Notes: generated by a model from the letters alone, not told the origin. Shown: positions 20,930 through 34,333, counted from the first letter of the stretch. The stretch: 64,000 nucleotides of DNA from Tubiluchus corallicola (GCA_030141605.1 JAQGDQ010000262.1:108501-172500), one strand, 5' to 3'. Made by a program: numbers and translations.

Positions 20930-21719
20930 TTCTCTGCCCAAACAAATCCGAGGTTCATATGACTTCTATGACATTTTTTTGCTTTTTTGGTGTTATTTTT
21001 CTGTTACTTTTTCGTCTGATGCCATACCGGGTCGGTCTTATGAAAAATGGAAGTTCACAAGTAATCAACTTTCGTCAATGTGCATCTGAAACTTCTACCA
21101 AGATGAAAATTCAAGGTGGCAGAAGGTCGCAAAACTGCTACTGAATAATAGTTATTATATCCATTAGCCAATGCTGACCCAACAATTCTTTAAGACTACG
21201 GAAGGAACACCACAGAAACACATATACCTCGTTTCCGTTGATATCATTTCGTTCAGTTCCCGCAGTTGAAAATTCTGCAAAATTTCCAGTTATTCTTGCA
21301 TGTGGCCTACCACGAGCAAGTGTGTTCTCTGCCCAAACAAATCCGAGGTTCATATGACTTCTATGACATTTTTTGCTTTTTTGGTGTTATTTTTCTGTTA
21401 CTTTTTCGTCTGATGCCATACCGGGTCGGTCTTATGAAAAATGGAAGTTCACAAGTAATCAACTTTCGTCAATGTGCATCTGAAACTTCTACCAAGATGA
21501 AAATTCAAGGTGGCAGAAGGTCGCAAAACTGCTATTGAATAATAGTTATTATATCCATTAGCCAATGCTGACCCAACAATTCTTTAAGACTACGGAAGGA
21601 ACACCACAGAAACACATATACCTCGTTTCCATTGATATCATTTCGTTCAGTTCCCGCAGTTGAAAATTCTGCAAAATTTCCAGTTATTCTTGCATGTGGC
21701 CTACCACGAGCAAGTGTGA
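20930..21719. repeat. 395-bp tandem duplication
   Basis: The segment starting tctctgcccaaacaaatccg at 20931 recurs at 21326 and stays nearly identical through cacgagcaagtgtg, giving two head-to-tail units of 395 bp. Short open frames inside have no recognisable motif. 21720-22110 shows nothing. Confidence 0.95.
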
Positions 21720-22110
21720 ATGTCAGCTATACTTTCTGAATGGGAAGGAGACTTTCGACAGCACAGTTTGTTTATTGGCCGTTTGACAATTAGCAGCTAC
21801 GAATTTCATAATGTTCTTATGTGTTATGTAAATGATACATCCACACTGTCAAACCATCACCATCACCAGTTTGAGCATTTGGCATAAAATTTGCCTAAAA
21901 TGATTTTTTGAACAGTTCTTTAGTAGCTTATACACGCCGTTCAAAACTTGTGCTGTGCCATCCTATACTTTGAAGCGCCTGCAGTTGACTATCGAAATGG
22001 TTGACCTTTTAAGACTATTTCATATAGATTTTTTAACGCTATAGAGGTTTACTAAAGCTGATTATTTAAAAATAAACAAGAATTTAGCTTAGATAGCTCA
22101 AACCCATTAT

Positions 22111-23768
22111 ATTCTGAACCCCCATTTCGGTTTTTGTCCACTGTTGGGGTCCGGGATCAGTTAATCTGCTGTGCATATAACTTGTCTAACCGACCATTCA
22201 ATTTATAACATCTAGACATCTCGTTTCATGTACTTCAAGCCACTTTCGCAAGAAACGTACCAGCTTGAAAGACTTACGTAACTAGAAAAGAAAATTATTA
22301 ATTATTTAAAATGTTTTCACCAATTGGTAAATACTGACTCAGTATGTAAGTGGTATAAAATTTCAAGACGAATTTTTTAAGCTTCATGTAAGTGTAGGGT
22401 TTTCTTGTGTTTTAAGCCCTATTCGTGGAATGTGTTCAAATAGTCATGCTTCGCAGCGACTAGTAGCTACAACCCCGTGAGCCTTGCCTCAAGGCAGCGC
22501 ATGCACAAAGAAACTTGCTATGAAGCCACAACCTCCGTGAATCGGCTTCGGAAATGTGGCGTTGTCACATGACGTTGTATGTTGAAGATGTTGGAGTAAT
22601 GTGGCATTCGCATGCTAAGAATAAAGTTGTTGAAATTGTTAACAGCTATTAGTTTCTTATGATTTGCTGCAGTAAAAATGCTGGCTTACTGCACTGATTA
22701 TAATGTCATAGAAGACAGATAAACGAATTATTCTGTATGTCGAAAATCTGTACTGCTAAAAGTCAGCGCAATCGTGTGTTAATCCTTGACAGATGTGTTA
22801 TTTTGGCAATGCGTAGTCTGGTGGTCGAAAGCGCTTTCTAGTAAAATAACGTTACACGGTGCAATTGGACGTGGTTTATCAGGTACCGGTTAAACAAAAT
22901 TGGAAAGAGACTAGGACGCTTTAATAATTACTATTGTGTAGTGGGTCACTTAACTTTGCATCGTGATTCTGTTCCAATGGGCAATGCAGAAGGTAAATAA
23001 ATGTGCAGACTTTGCTTTATGATAAACGATGGTTGTTAATTACGTAATTTTCAGGTTTAACTTTCCCTGAATTGGTTTGCAAAGATTATGCCAAGTTGTT
23101 ACCGGTTGATATTATACGTAATTAAAGAAGTTCTGTGATGCGTGAATTCTGCTGTTATTCCAGCAAGCTTTCCTATGAAAGCTACCCCAAAGTTGAACAC
23201 ATTTCGTCGACTTCAAATTATATCTCCTATCCAGAGAGTTATTCGGCGCCTAGGAAGTGACGACAGTAGGCATGAATGGTGATGAAAAGATTATTGTCTC
23301 CTGTATGTGATTTTATGTCAACCAGCGTTGAACAGAAGAGGATACCAGGCAACAACTTTCTTAATGTGCTTCCGTTCCAGTGTATTAGGTAAATAAAAAA
23401 CATTAAATTACTTTATTAGACGTGAAAGTTTCGTAAATATGCAAACTTTACAACCAGTGCATAGCTACTTCTATGTAAACTGTGTATTGCCCCTGTCACG
23501 TATAAATATTCTACAGACCAACCCTAACAGGGTCAGGCATTTATTGGTTTCTCAAGAAACATTTGGAACTCGTAACGTGGTACTCGACCCACACATTATG
23601 GTATTCATTTTTAGTCATTTCTTTACTGGCTTGCTTCAAATTAAGTACAATCGATGGAAAGAGAGAATTGTGTTTTCTGACTTCCGCTGTAATTAGATCT
23701 GTAAAAGAACAATTACAAAAAGATTAGTAGAAAGAAAGTGATTTCGATAGAGTTTCTTGATAAAATGT
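22111..23768. repeat. Segmental duplication block A
   Basis: About 1.65 kb matching 36451-38158 at high identity. Both copies start abruptly with attctgaacc, but only the second is preceded by an LTR-like sequence. It includes ttggggtccgggatcag about 30 bp in, and a short conserved open frame (23088-23282 here). Differences are few in the flanks and more frequent in that open frame. Confidence 0.9.
23088..23282 (+). pseudogene. Small ORF of unknown function, copy A, interrupted
   Basis: Homolog of the 64-codon frame at 37466-37660. Reads MPSCYRLILYVIKEVL, then TGA, then CVNSAVIPASFPMKATPKL and onward. Relative to copy B most substitutions fall on third codon positions of this frame. Not a family I recognise; the in-frame stop makes this copy non-coding unless the frame begins after it. 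Confidence 0.35.
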
Positions 23769-23946
23769 TTCAAATTCTTTCAAATATAATGCTGATTTAT
23801 TTTATTAATTCAAAGAATGTCATTGCTACAGCAGTAGCAGAAAAATCAGTTAAGCAGATACTATTGGTTTCACCGCTGTGCTCATTCATACGCTATTCTT
23901 CTGGGCCATTGTCCAAATCATGACATGTGTCTTTTAGCCCGGTGTC

Positions 23947-24342
23947 TCAGACCGTGGTTTGTTTGGAAGAAATGTAGGAACCAGCAGGATTCGACCATGC
24001 AGTTACGACACATGTTCCAGTAGTGGGCTGTGTCTCACATAGATAATGATGTTTTGCATCTACACACTCCTTCAAGTATCTGGCATGACCTGGCTTTCCT
24101 AATTCACAAAGAATCAGATACAATTTAGTTTCATCACCCATGTTTGCAAACTTCCATATCTCCATTACTCTCTCTGATGAACTTTTACCTTGTCGTATTT
24201 CCACGTTTTGAATTCGTGCTACGACCTTCTGCGGTAAGCCGAGTCTGGCTGCTAACTGCACATAAAAATCTGGATCAGCATCCATACTTTGATAAAGTTC
24301 GTACCAAATCCTGAAATTTTCTAAACCGTTAGGATTCGGCAT
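23947..24342 (-). pseudogene. IRAK-like death-domain-only copy A
   Basis: 131 codons from the same ATG as the 617-codon gene: whole death domain and the Cys-rich segment after it (LCETQPTTGTC), then a stop after SSKQTTV. There are missense changes (for example R34G, SSERVMEIW, DETKLYL) but no stop or frameshift inside the domain. Homology to the linker continues, with indels, to about 23895 and then ends at a repeat motif (ttcaccgctgtgctcat). No kinase domain. Called a pseudogene because it is truncated, but it could encode a death-domain-only protein. Confidence 0.75.
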
Positions 24343-24740
24343 GGCTAGAGATTTAGTTCTTTCCAGTTATCCCAGAATGTGTTATGATGAGATGAATCGT
24401 CAATACCTATGATTGGTGTCTGCCCTGGCTTCTAGTATTATTACTTTCCTGAAACACATTTGCAGAACATTAGTTCGAAATTTTGTTCAAGATCATTACG
24501 GCAAGTTTACTCAAAAAGCAACATAACTCACAATAAGAATTAGTTCGTTCATAACACAAAGATTGCGCTACAGTATTCTTCTTTCACTGGGTTTCAAATT
24601 ATGTGCAGCATAATGTAGTTAGACGACAAAAATGTTATTACAAGCAATTTACAATCTTAATCATTTAATGCAAAGATGTAAAACTAGAACCGGGTAAAGA
24701 AATAAAAGGCAGATGCCCCAGGTTAGCAGTTGGGACGTAT

Positions 24741-25262
24741 GATCACGACCCCTCGGGCGAACCAGACTATTGATGACATCACAAACTAACATAATTTTCA
24801 ACAACAAAAACATTCCATTAGCGTGTTGCACATATTTGTGAAAGAGAAAGTTGAAGTGTAGTGCTACTGTAAGATATTCACTGTGTTGTATTAAAACTAG
24901 CCATGTTTTAAGCTAAAAATTCAAATTTCAAATTCACCGCTGTGCTCATGCATAAGCTATCAAACGTGTGCGATTCGTCACAAACTAACACATCTGAGCT
25001 AAGAGGTACAGCACCGATTTTTGTGCAATGCATTTCCGAAATGCAAGCGGTAGTGTCCGTCTAACTAGTGTATGGCAAAATGCATGTAACAGTGAAGAAC
25101 TAGTGGCGCGAACGCGAAATTGTGTTTGTGTGGTAATAATGCTTTTTTGTAAGGCATTCTTGAAAAAATAGTATATTTTCTTTCAAAATTTCAAAGAATA
25201 GGTTATTTTGACCTGCAGTTTAACATTGGGTCTGGTTTTACTTTAAATGAACAGTAATTTTA
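24741..25262. repeat. About 500-bp dispersed repeat, copy 1
   Basis: Starts near gatcacgacccctcgggcga and ends near a cattgggtctggttttac motif. Other copies: 41315-41837 (nearly identical), 48531-49030 (diverged, inside the NETO-like intron) and a partial at 39987-40200. No terminal inverted repeats or coding sequence seen; type unknown. Confidence 0.8.
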
Positions 25263-25266
25263 CACT

Positions 25267-25533
25267 GTGGACGTGATAAAGAACAATAACACTAGTCCCT
25301 TACTCAGAAACTCAACGGTCCCTTATGCTAAGGGCCTCTCGTCTCTGGTTCCTAAACTGCAACAGTTTGTTCGTAATGCTCGTTGTTCTGTTGTTTCCCT
25401 TACAAACTTACTGTGGACGTTACAAGATACAAACAGCTGCTTGATAATTTTTTTGGCAACCACTTCGTTCCCAAATGTTCGGACTTCTAATCTGTGGAAT
25501 TCTACGTCAGAAAATAGTTTCCCCAAATATTAA
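25267..25533 (+). other. Open frame of unknown merit, copy 1
   Basis: 88 codons (KGLSSLVPKLQQFVRNARCS and so on) opening on GTG. The mate at 41842-42123 is nearly identical apart from a one-base T-run difference that changes its C-terminal frame. No domain recognised. The copies are too similar to show selection, so I do not call it a gene. Confidence 0.2.
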
Positions 25534-25795
25534 CCAAGATTCAGGATAAACGGCAATAGATACTTTCCATCACTAGCAAAATAGTTATATTAATTCTATT
25601 TTGGACACGTGCATTATTCATAATTTTACCTTCTGTCTGAAGCCATTGCTTTGAGGTAGCCATACCCGTGCTAAGGCAATTAGTATAAAACTTAAAAAAA
25701 GTTTTAATTAACTACGTCGTCTAGTCTCATGTTTCCTTTCAGTCTTCAAAGCTGTCATTGTGCTTGAATATTACACAGCATGCATTACACGAATG

Positions 25796-26690
25796 GGTCG
25801 ATACGGCAGATCGTTTAAACGATGATTCCTTTGTATTCATTGTACATAAATGTGTAAATTAAATTAGATGCATAGAATAGATGCATTTAATAATACTATG
25901 TAAATAATTATATTCTTTAATAAAGATAATACAATTTGACAATAAAGACTTCAGTAATTTGTAATTAAAGCACTGTAATTAATTCACTCAATCAGATAAA
26001 CATCAAACCATAATAACTATCACAGAATAAACATTTGGCAACATGAAACTTTTACATGTTAATTTGATTGATTACTTCAAATTACAATGACAAAATCCTA
26101 ATTTTAAACTTTAGTACATGGAATAACTTTTTTCCATTTGCATTCCTTCATTTAAAAAATATTTAAACTAGAGCTATAATTGATTTTCATGGTGATAAAT
26201 TTGTGACACTATAGCTCTGTTTATCTTTAAAAACCGGCTGTTTGTTTCACTCGGCTGTTGCTGAACGCAGCTTAGGAATCACGACATGCTCATAAACGAG
26301 ACCATACTTTCTAAATTACACTACTTTGATTCTTAATGCATTAATTATATTAAAGAAAACATCACTGGTATAATTTCACAAGTCTTCATCAATTATCAAT
26401 TAATGATAAACACCAAGTAACAGAAGCGATAACAATAAAATAGATAAAAATTGTTGCTACAAAATATGGAATTTAAAAGAACGATCACAAAAAGGCACTT
26501 TAGTAACGAATTTATAACTAATAATAAAGAAATAACCGACTTATTTATGTGTAAAATTGGTACAGGATCGATCTACCTATAAAATCGATTTTTTTTGTTA
26601 ATAAATGCACAGCCTTTTATGCGTAGCAATGTAAAATTGATTATTAGTTTTCATAGATACATATGTCATTTAAACACGTGTTCCAAATAG
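25796..26690. repeat. Duplicate of VIRMA 3' end and IRAK-like 3' flank
   Basis: 25796-26235 copies 15668-16105, including the last ten VIRMA codons with stop (GRYGRSFKR) and both AATAAA signals. 26236-26690 copies 16945-17385. The order and the inclusion of intergenic sequence show a DNA-level segmental duplication, not retroposition. The VIRMA part is only a tail and cannot be expressed as VIRMA. Confidence 0.92.
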
Positions 26691-27012
26691 TGGGCTGTGT
26701 CTCACATAGATAATGATATTTTGCATCTACACACTCCTTCAAGTATCTGGCATGACCTGGCTTTCCTAATTCACAAAGAATCAGATACAAATCAGTTTCG
26801 TCACCCATGTTTGCAAACTTCCATTCCTGCAGTACTCTCTCTGATGGACTTTTACCTTGTCGTATTTCCACGTTTTGAATTCGTGCTACGACCTTCTGCA
26901 GTAAGCCGAGTCTGGCTGCTAACTGCATCCAAAAATCTGGATCAGCATCCATACTTTGATAAAGTTCGTACCAAATCCTGAAATTTTCTAAACGGTTTTT
27001 AGTTTTCGGCAT
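26644..27012 (-). pseudogene. IRAK-like death-domain-only copy with internal deletion
   Basis: 122 codons: MPKTKNRLENFRIWYELYQS and the complete death domain (through KECVDAKYHYLCETQP), then a non-homologous end IWNTCLNDICIYEN. The sequence equivalent to 17376-18947 of the intact gene (linker rest and entire kinase) is missing, with the join at about 26680. The 5' flank follows at 27013-27716. The domain itself is open, so a short protein is conceivable. Confidence 0.78.
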
Positions 27013-27714
27013 GGCTAGGGATTTACTTCTTTCCAGTTATCCCAGAATGTGTTATGATAAGATGAATCGTCAATATAAATGATTGGTGTCTCCCCTGGCT
27101 TCTAGTATTATTACTTTCCTGAAACACATTTGCAGAACATTAGTTCAAAATTTTGTTCAAGATCATTACAGCAACTTTACTCAAAAAGCAACATAACTAC
27201 AATTAGAATTAGCTTGTTCATAACACAAAGATTGCGCTACAGTATTTTTTTCACTGGGTTTTCAAATTATGTGCACTTTAATGCAAAGATGTAAAACTAG
27301 AACCGGGTAAAGAAATGAAAGGCAGATGTCCCAGGTTAACATTTAACTCATTTCAAAATATATATACCACCAGAAAGTCATAGTTTTTAAATGGAATGCA
27401 ACTCGAACAATTTTAATTGAGTCGAAAATTTTTTTGCTCGGACCATTCTATCTAGATTAAATTAAAAATACAGACCTGTGTATGATACATTAAGTTGTAA
27501 GTACTGATCACATTACGTCAGTTAGTCACAGATAATTAAATGCGATCATCTAACGTCTGTTACATCAACTGAGCAAGAATTTTATTTCTCTAACAAGCTG
27601 AGCAAAAACTTAATATACAAGGCGGTGAACAGAATTGCCTTTTGGATAAAAAGCTTTAAGGAATTAGCAGAAACCTTCCCCTGCATCCGCTTAGGCACTT
27701 ACATGATCAAGCAT

Positions 27715-28335
27715 TCTGTAACATTACGTACTAGAACATAATTTCCCAATGATACCAGGATGCCACTTTTTTGTAGCTTGATCTTGTACACGTACTTGCT
27801 GACCAACTGACCAAGTGGTGGCAGCTCATGGTTAGCAGCCCTTTTCTTGTCATAATATCCGTTTTGCTTGGCTTGCTTCTGTCGAAGGTGATCAGTAATA
27901 TCAGAGCTTTCGCGAGATTGATATGTGCTTTCGTGACTTGTATAGCTTTAATCTTTGCTGGGTCTGGGTGGACTCCATTTGCATCGAACACCATTCCAAA
28001 AAATGTGATGCTGTTTTGTTTTATGCTGCATTTCTCGTAGTTGAATACCAGCCCATGCTCTCTTGCTACTTCCATCAGGTTGAGTAAATTGGCATTGTGC
28101 TCAGCTTCGGTTTTACCATGTACGGCAATGTCATCACTAATGCCTTCTGCTCCAGGGCATTTTTCTAAAATGAAATCCATTTGCTGCTGAAACACATCTT
28201 GGCTGATGGATAATCCGAAAGGTAGTCTCAAGAATCTGTAACGGCCAAAAGGGCTATTGAATGTTGTCAAATACGATGATTCTTCGTCTAACACAATGGA
28301 CCAATAGCCATGTCTGGCATCTAGCTTTGAGCTTT
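27715..28335 (-). mobile_element. Ty3/gypsy-like pol remnant, RT joined to post-integrase end
   Basis: Minus strand from 28335: SKLDARHGYWSIVLDEESS, then FNSPFGRYRFLRLPFGLS, then GISDDIAVHGKTEAEHNANL (the YXDD-box equivalent) and FFGMVFDANGVHPDPAK, all typical of Ty3 reverse transcriptase. From about 27900 the homology jumps, in another frame, to a post-integrase segment (KQAKQNGYYDKKRAANHELP, then QVRVQDQATKKWHPGIIGKL). RNase H and integrase are therefore deleted. No LTRs found beside it. Confidence 0.85.
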
Positions 28336-29545
28336 TATTACATTACTTCTTGGCATTGAGTTTCGTTGAAGTAATTATACGTAGCGTTTAAAATTATTGT
28401 ACAGACAAAACAGTTCGTAGTAAGCTATTGCGTCGCACACTGTAGAACTGTACATAAAAGTTTGCTGTTTTACTCACTGACGTGCCCTCGCTTGCTATGT
28501 CAAGACTTCAAGTTCACTGTCACGGAAATCCAATTCTTTTTTTTCTGTGCACAGATCTGACCGTCGGGGCTTTCGCACTACTTTCAGGATGAGCGGGAAC
28601 GTGCCAACGTGGTCTCTGCTGAGTATGCTAATATGAGTATGCTGTGTAATACCTAATGCCCCGAAAAGTAACATTGGCCGGCTACGCTTGTGTCTCTCAT
28701 CAGGCTTTTGGATCTATCAACCACGCTCTTGAGTCTTCAACCATGCTACATCAGCTTTTCATCTCCAGTAGTCAGCCACGTCCTCGCCACAGCAGCTCTT
28801 TGCCAGTGGTCACCAACCCAGCCTCTGCATGGACCACGCTTTAAAACTACTCTAGCAATCCAGTGGTTGAACTCGTACCTGGTTGCCTCAGCCTTCCAGT
28901 GATAAAGCCAGATATCGTCATTTTGCAGGGTGACAAACAGAACCTTTAGTTCAGACGAACAGACAGACCATTGGTCCAGGTAGAACTGGTCCTTGACTGG
29001 TTTTCCACTACTATTCCGCGAGAATTTGAGTCCTATTCTGCAGGTAGAGATATGATTTCCAAACACTTGCTTCTTGGAATGTCAAGACAGTGTCATCACA
29101 GCAAACAAAGCATAACCAAAAGTAGACAAAACCATTGTCTTTGTGACAAATCATCTCACTGCATACGAGTGCCATTAAAGACAGGTCCACACCAAACTTG
29201 GTGTTCAGCCATATAAAATAACCACAGGATGTGGTCTAGCCAGCAAAACTCCACCACCCTGTAACTTTGACAGTCAGAACATAACTAGTCTAAAACACAA
29301 ACTCTGTAGTAAGCTTCCAAAACAGGTTGAAGCCATTTGGTATTCGAATTTTCAGGTAACGTAATTACAGATAAGCAGAGAAACAAGCGACCAGAGCCAT
29401 CTAGTGTCAAAATCTTACAAAAACACAATGTAATATAAGTTTAAATAAACAGTGCAATAAATCAATCTGGTAATTAGATAATTAATTATGCACACACAAC
29501 ATCATATATCAAAATAGGTGTTGCGACAATGATGGGTGGTATAAC
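28336..29545. other. Intergenic, nothing recognised
   Basis: Mixed-composition DNA. The 106-codon minus-strand frame at 28746-29066 has no recognisable motif. Confidence 0.5.
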
Positions 29546-29562
29546 CGATCATCACACATTTA

Positions 29563-32150
29563 TATACCATCACATTTCACAGCCACAGAAACAAAGTGTA
29601 TGCGAACAGGAAAGATTGTGAATCGCTGTGGTGCAACATCGGGGATTACTTAGTATGCACTGTTTATAGACCCCCAAATACTAAATTAAAAACTTTTTTT
29701 AAATACTTCGGAATAGAATTAGAAAGAGCAGTATTTGAAAACAAACAAATCTTAATTATGGGCGATTTTAATATTAACACTCTTACTAATGATATAATGC
29801 TTCATATGCAAAGTACAAAGAACTTCTAAATTTATTTAATGTGAAACTATTAAACAACGATAAACCAACAAGGTGCTTTAAAACGTCTTTTACTTTAATT
29901 GATCATTTTATTACTAATAACCCTTGCAAATTTATAGCTCATGACAGTATACCTTGTTAATATTCAGATCACAATTTCATGATTACAGCTGATAAATTAT
30001 TCCACTTAATTGCAGCAAATCATAATTCGTGTTGGAAAAGTTGCAGAGATTTCACACACTATAATGAGACATACTTTTTAAATGACTTCGCTAAAATTAA
30101 CTGGAGCGAGATATATCTTACAACAAATATAAACACTCAAGTAGACATTTTAATAAAAAAATATCCAATACTGCTTAGATCTTCATGCACCTTTCAAAAA
30201 AGTTAAAGAATTGAACATCAAGTCAAAGCTTAATTGTGAAAGTAATTGGACAAATGCTGGACTTAATGATTTAAGAAATAATAAAAATGACTTATATAAC
30301 ATGTGGCTTAACACTAAATCTAAAAATGACCACATAAAGTACAAGAAAGCTAGAAACAAATTCAACAATCTTAATAAAATTCTAAAAAATAGATATATTC
30401 AAGAACAATGCAGTAGTGCCTCCACTACAAAACAAAAATGGACAGTGATCAACAATGTTATAAATAAACAAAATAGGGCAAATGAACTTAAAATCGACAA
30501 TACCACAATAACGAAACCCAAAGATATTGCAAATTTGTTAAATGAGACGTTTGTTAACCCCGGAAACTTCAATTTGCAGAATGATTACACTGATACCATA
30601 AACGACAAACTAAAAACTGTAGGACCTGCAAATAACCAATTTTGAGTGTTACTTTTGCTGATATTTTAAAAATAATAAATAATTTAGATGCCAATAAGTG
30701 GCATATCTGACATACCAATAATAATTCTAAAGTACAGTATGCATTTAATTGCTCTACATATAACCTATATAACTAACCAAATAATAATAATACATGGCAA
30801 ATTTCCTGACCATTGCAAAACAGCTAATATTACACCAATCCACAAAAAGAATGCTAAAGATCAACCGATAAATTACAGACCAGTATCAATAGTTCATTCT
30901 ATGAGTAAAATTTGGGAAAGCAAATTATTACATATGTCAATCAAAATGAACTCTTATCGACACATTAATTCGGATTTAAAAAAACCATTCAACTGTCGAT
31001 GCTGTAATAAACGTATCTGAAAACTGGCGAGATAATCTTGATAAAAAGAAATATGTGGCAGCAGCTTTTCTAGATTTAAGTAAAGCTTTCGACAGTTTAA
31101 ATCACACGCTACTATTAGATAATTTGAAAGAACTTGGATTTGAACAATCAGCACTAAAATTAATTACTGATTACCTACAAAATAGAAAGCAGCAGGTTAA
31201 AATAAACTCTACAACATTCTCAGATTGGGCTAACCTTCAACGAGGTATCCCGCAGGGCACACTGTTGGGACCTCTACTGTTTAACCTTTACATCAACAAT
31301 ATTTCTAATGTTCTACAACATTTAAGTATTACGACACGACTATTTATCCGGCTCACGAGAATATCAGCATTGCAAAACAGTACTTAGAAAAAGACATAAA
31401 GAATATCAACATGGCATTTAATTATTATAAGCTAAAAAGGAATAGTGACAAAACAGAATTTATGGTATTATCTCCAACAATTAACAATGCTGAAAATACA
31501 GCTGCTATATCCTTGCAAATAGAAAATGATGCTATCGTGCAGTCAAAAGTTGTTAATTTCTTAGGCGTTAAGTTGGACAACATGCTTACATGGGAAGAGC
31601 AGTTCATCAACATTTATAAAAAAAATGGCATTAGGTACTTTGTACCTTCGACAAATCAGAGGACAGCTATCAAAACAAACAAAAATTCTAATTTACAAAA
31701 CTTTTATTTTGCCCCATTATTTACGTGCCTGCATACTGTACCAAAAAGTGAAAAGAGAGTCATACATCAAATTAAATGTACTTCAAAACTATTCTTTACG
31801 ATTAGTTAATGGCCATTCTTTGAAATCATCTCACAATACAAGTAAATATTCAGCCACTTCTTTAAGATACTCCATGAAAATCCCAATATTAGAAGCCCAC
31901 AGAGATTATCAAACTCTCCTGTTTCTCTATAAATATATCAACAATATTAATTCTCCTTTCAAAAACAATAAGCTCCCACTTCTTAAAACCCCAGTATGAA
32001 TAGCAGAACACTAAATTTAAGAAACCGTATGGTCGTACAGTCACCTCGCACTACGCAAATAATTTTATCTAAAGTTTATTAATGTGTTTGATATTGTATT
32101 TCGATGTGTGATTTCGATGTGTGAAAATAAATTCATAGTTCATAGCAATA
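29563..32150 (+). mobile_element. Broken non-LTR retrotransposon (CR1/jockey-like), EN + RT
   Basis: In order on the + strand: endonuclease pieces (GDYLVCTVYRPPNTK, ILIMGDFNINTL, IDHFITNN, SDHNFMI); reverse transcriptase pieces (NITPIHKKN, INYRPVSIVHSMSKIWE, AAFLDLSKAFDSLNHTLLLD, GIPQGTLLGPLLFNLYINNI, then NSDKTEFMVLSP and VNFLGVKLDNMLTWEEQ); and a C-terminal part (INNINSPFKNNKLPLL). At least five frameshifts or stops split it, and the expected YADD box is altered and out of frame (about 31340). The 3' end has a ttcatagttcatag tail at about 32140. Nonfunctional. Confidence 0.9.
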
Positions 32151-32529
32151 GCGTTGAGCTTTGCTCTCCATTTAGTCGTAACATTACTCTATGTATTCGA
32201 ATTGATATATTTACAGAACACCTGTTTCATGTTCATTAAGCATAATATATAATTTATTATAATAGGGTAATTGCTTCTCTATTTTGAGAAGAGTCGTAAG
32301 AGTCGTTAACAACGTTTACATAATTAACGTTAACGTAATTATTGGGACCTATGTCTTGAAATTAAAGGATGCAGCTAGTATTATGTGGTTACTGTGAAAT
32401 TTCGGCTACAGAGAAATGTATTTGAGAGTTTCTATCTTAATTAAGAATAATAAAGAAACAATGACACTGATTACTGTATATTTCCTTTTTTATTTTGCTT
32501 TTGATGACCCAGGCTGTGTGACAAAATTG

Positions 32530-32705
32530 CCACGTTGTCACAGTATTTTTTGCAAATATTGGAACGATATGGAAATGTAGACTTCCCGCCACAATGTTGC
32601 ACAGATATTGTTACAATGTGGAAAAAATATTGCCAAAAATGTTGGTACAATGTTGTGGCAAGTTCACATTGTCCCAATACTTGCAAAAGTATTGTAACAA
32701 CATTT
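32530..32705. repeat. Imperfect foldback (MITE-like) element
   Basis: gttgtcacagtattttttgc at 32536 pairs imperfectly with the reverse complement of the segment ending at 32704 (ttgttacaatacttttgcaa), with further similarity inward. About 170 bp. Target duplication not clear. 32151-32529 and 32706-33637 hold nothing recognisable. Confidence 0.5.
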
Positions 32706-33637
32706 TCTAGCCATATTTTTGTACTACCCGAGAAAGGTAATTACTTTTACGTGTGAGCATGCATCAGTATAATGCTTATTACCCCGAGTTAGCCCTTATT
32801 GTTTAGGTTTAGTTAAATTAATGGATTTTTTTGCTTAGCTGCGGATACGTCTCGACATATACTGACTCGGGACAGTTTTTTTCCAAGTGGTACCACTAGT
32901 GGCTTGCTAGCAATTCAAACTTAGCATTACCCAACCATATGGCCATAATTAGGTTGAACAATGTGAGCCCAAGCCCCCCCCCCTTCATAGTAGTAGTTAC
33001 AGCACACCAAGTGAATATCGTTTCTGGATTATAAGCTTTAGAACGTTTACTGGTAGCTTTTAATGACTTACATCGAGTAAAAAGTTCTGCATTAATGATT
33101 TTAGTGTAAAAACGTTTGTGCCCTTTAAGTGATAATTGAAGTTTTTGGCAAAGATGTCGCTGTGTGCAATTATATGCTATACTAGTGTGTATGCTAGTGT
33201 ATTGGTGTGTAATTAAGAGTCAAAAGTTTGAGGTGACATAATGAGTTTTAAACTATTGAATTTGCTTGTGGAAGCTAGTAAGAAAAATGGTCTAAAATGC
33301 AGTAAAATGCATTGAGTCCCCAGACGTCCTAGCTGCTTTTTCGTTGGGCCCACCCTTTTTCTAAAGCCTCTATCCACCGCTGAACGTGATTGAACTAAAA
33401 CGAAATTTTAAAAATTTGTACAAAGAAGCCTTGAAGTGTTAACACTGTCATTTTGCACACACAACATGTGTTTGAATGTAGGTCAAATTAACAAACATTA
33501 TATACATTAATAAATGGGGATTATCTATGCATGATGTGAGTGAATTATAATGCAGACAAAATTAAGAAATGTTCGATTGTTTGTCATTTAGCAGTTGCAG
33601 GTAAAAATGTAACAAATGACAAATAAACACTGAAGGT

Positions 33638-34080
33638 TTATGATTAGTTGATGGTCATTCTTTGAAATCATCTCACAATGCAAGTAAATATTCTGCCACC
33701 TCTTTAAGAAACTCCCACAGAGATTATCAAACTCTCCTGTTTCTCTATAAATATATTAACAATATTCATTCTCCTTTCAAAAACAATAAGCTCCCACTTC
33801 TTGAAAACCCCAGTATGAATAACAGAACACTAAATTTAAGAAACATTAGAACGAACAACCAATATGGAAAGAATTCCATTACTAAGCAAGCAATACAACT
33901 TTGGAATTCATTACCGACATCACTAAAACACAGCAGCTCTTTATCAATATTCAAGTGTAAATTAAAAAAACATTTGATGACTCGTTTTGAATATCCGACA
34001 TACGAACACGATGATACTTACTCAAATCATAATTTCATTTTTCCTAGACCTTATTAAACTAGTATATATTTTATTTTTGA
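33638..34080 (+). mobile_element. LINE 3' end, second copy of the 29.5-kb family
   Basis: 131 open codons starting at a position equivalent to 31820 (SSHNASKYSATSLRNSHRDY) and continuing SITKQAIQLWNSLPTSLKHS to FIFPRPY stop at about 34057. It supplies the C-terminal end missing from the longer copy. 5'-truncated and otherwise intact, so likely younger. Confidence 0.85.
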
Positions 34081-34216
34081 ATTTCTAGTTGCACTTATAG
34101 TTTAGCTTGCACCAGACGCATTTGCCCAGAACAGTGTATGTTTTTATATGAGCTAACACTGATTGTCTGTCTTTTAATATGATGGTCAATGTTTTTAAAA
34201 TGGCAAATGAAGATTT

Positions 34217-34333
<117 letters not shown>

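Noticed and set aside
25796-26235. Second VIRMA gene
   Set aside because: Only the last ten codons and 3' flank are present; no upstream exon is nearby.
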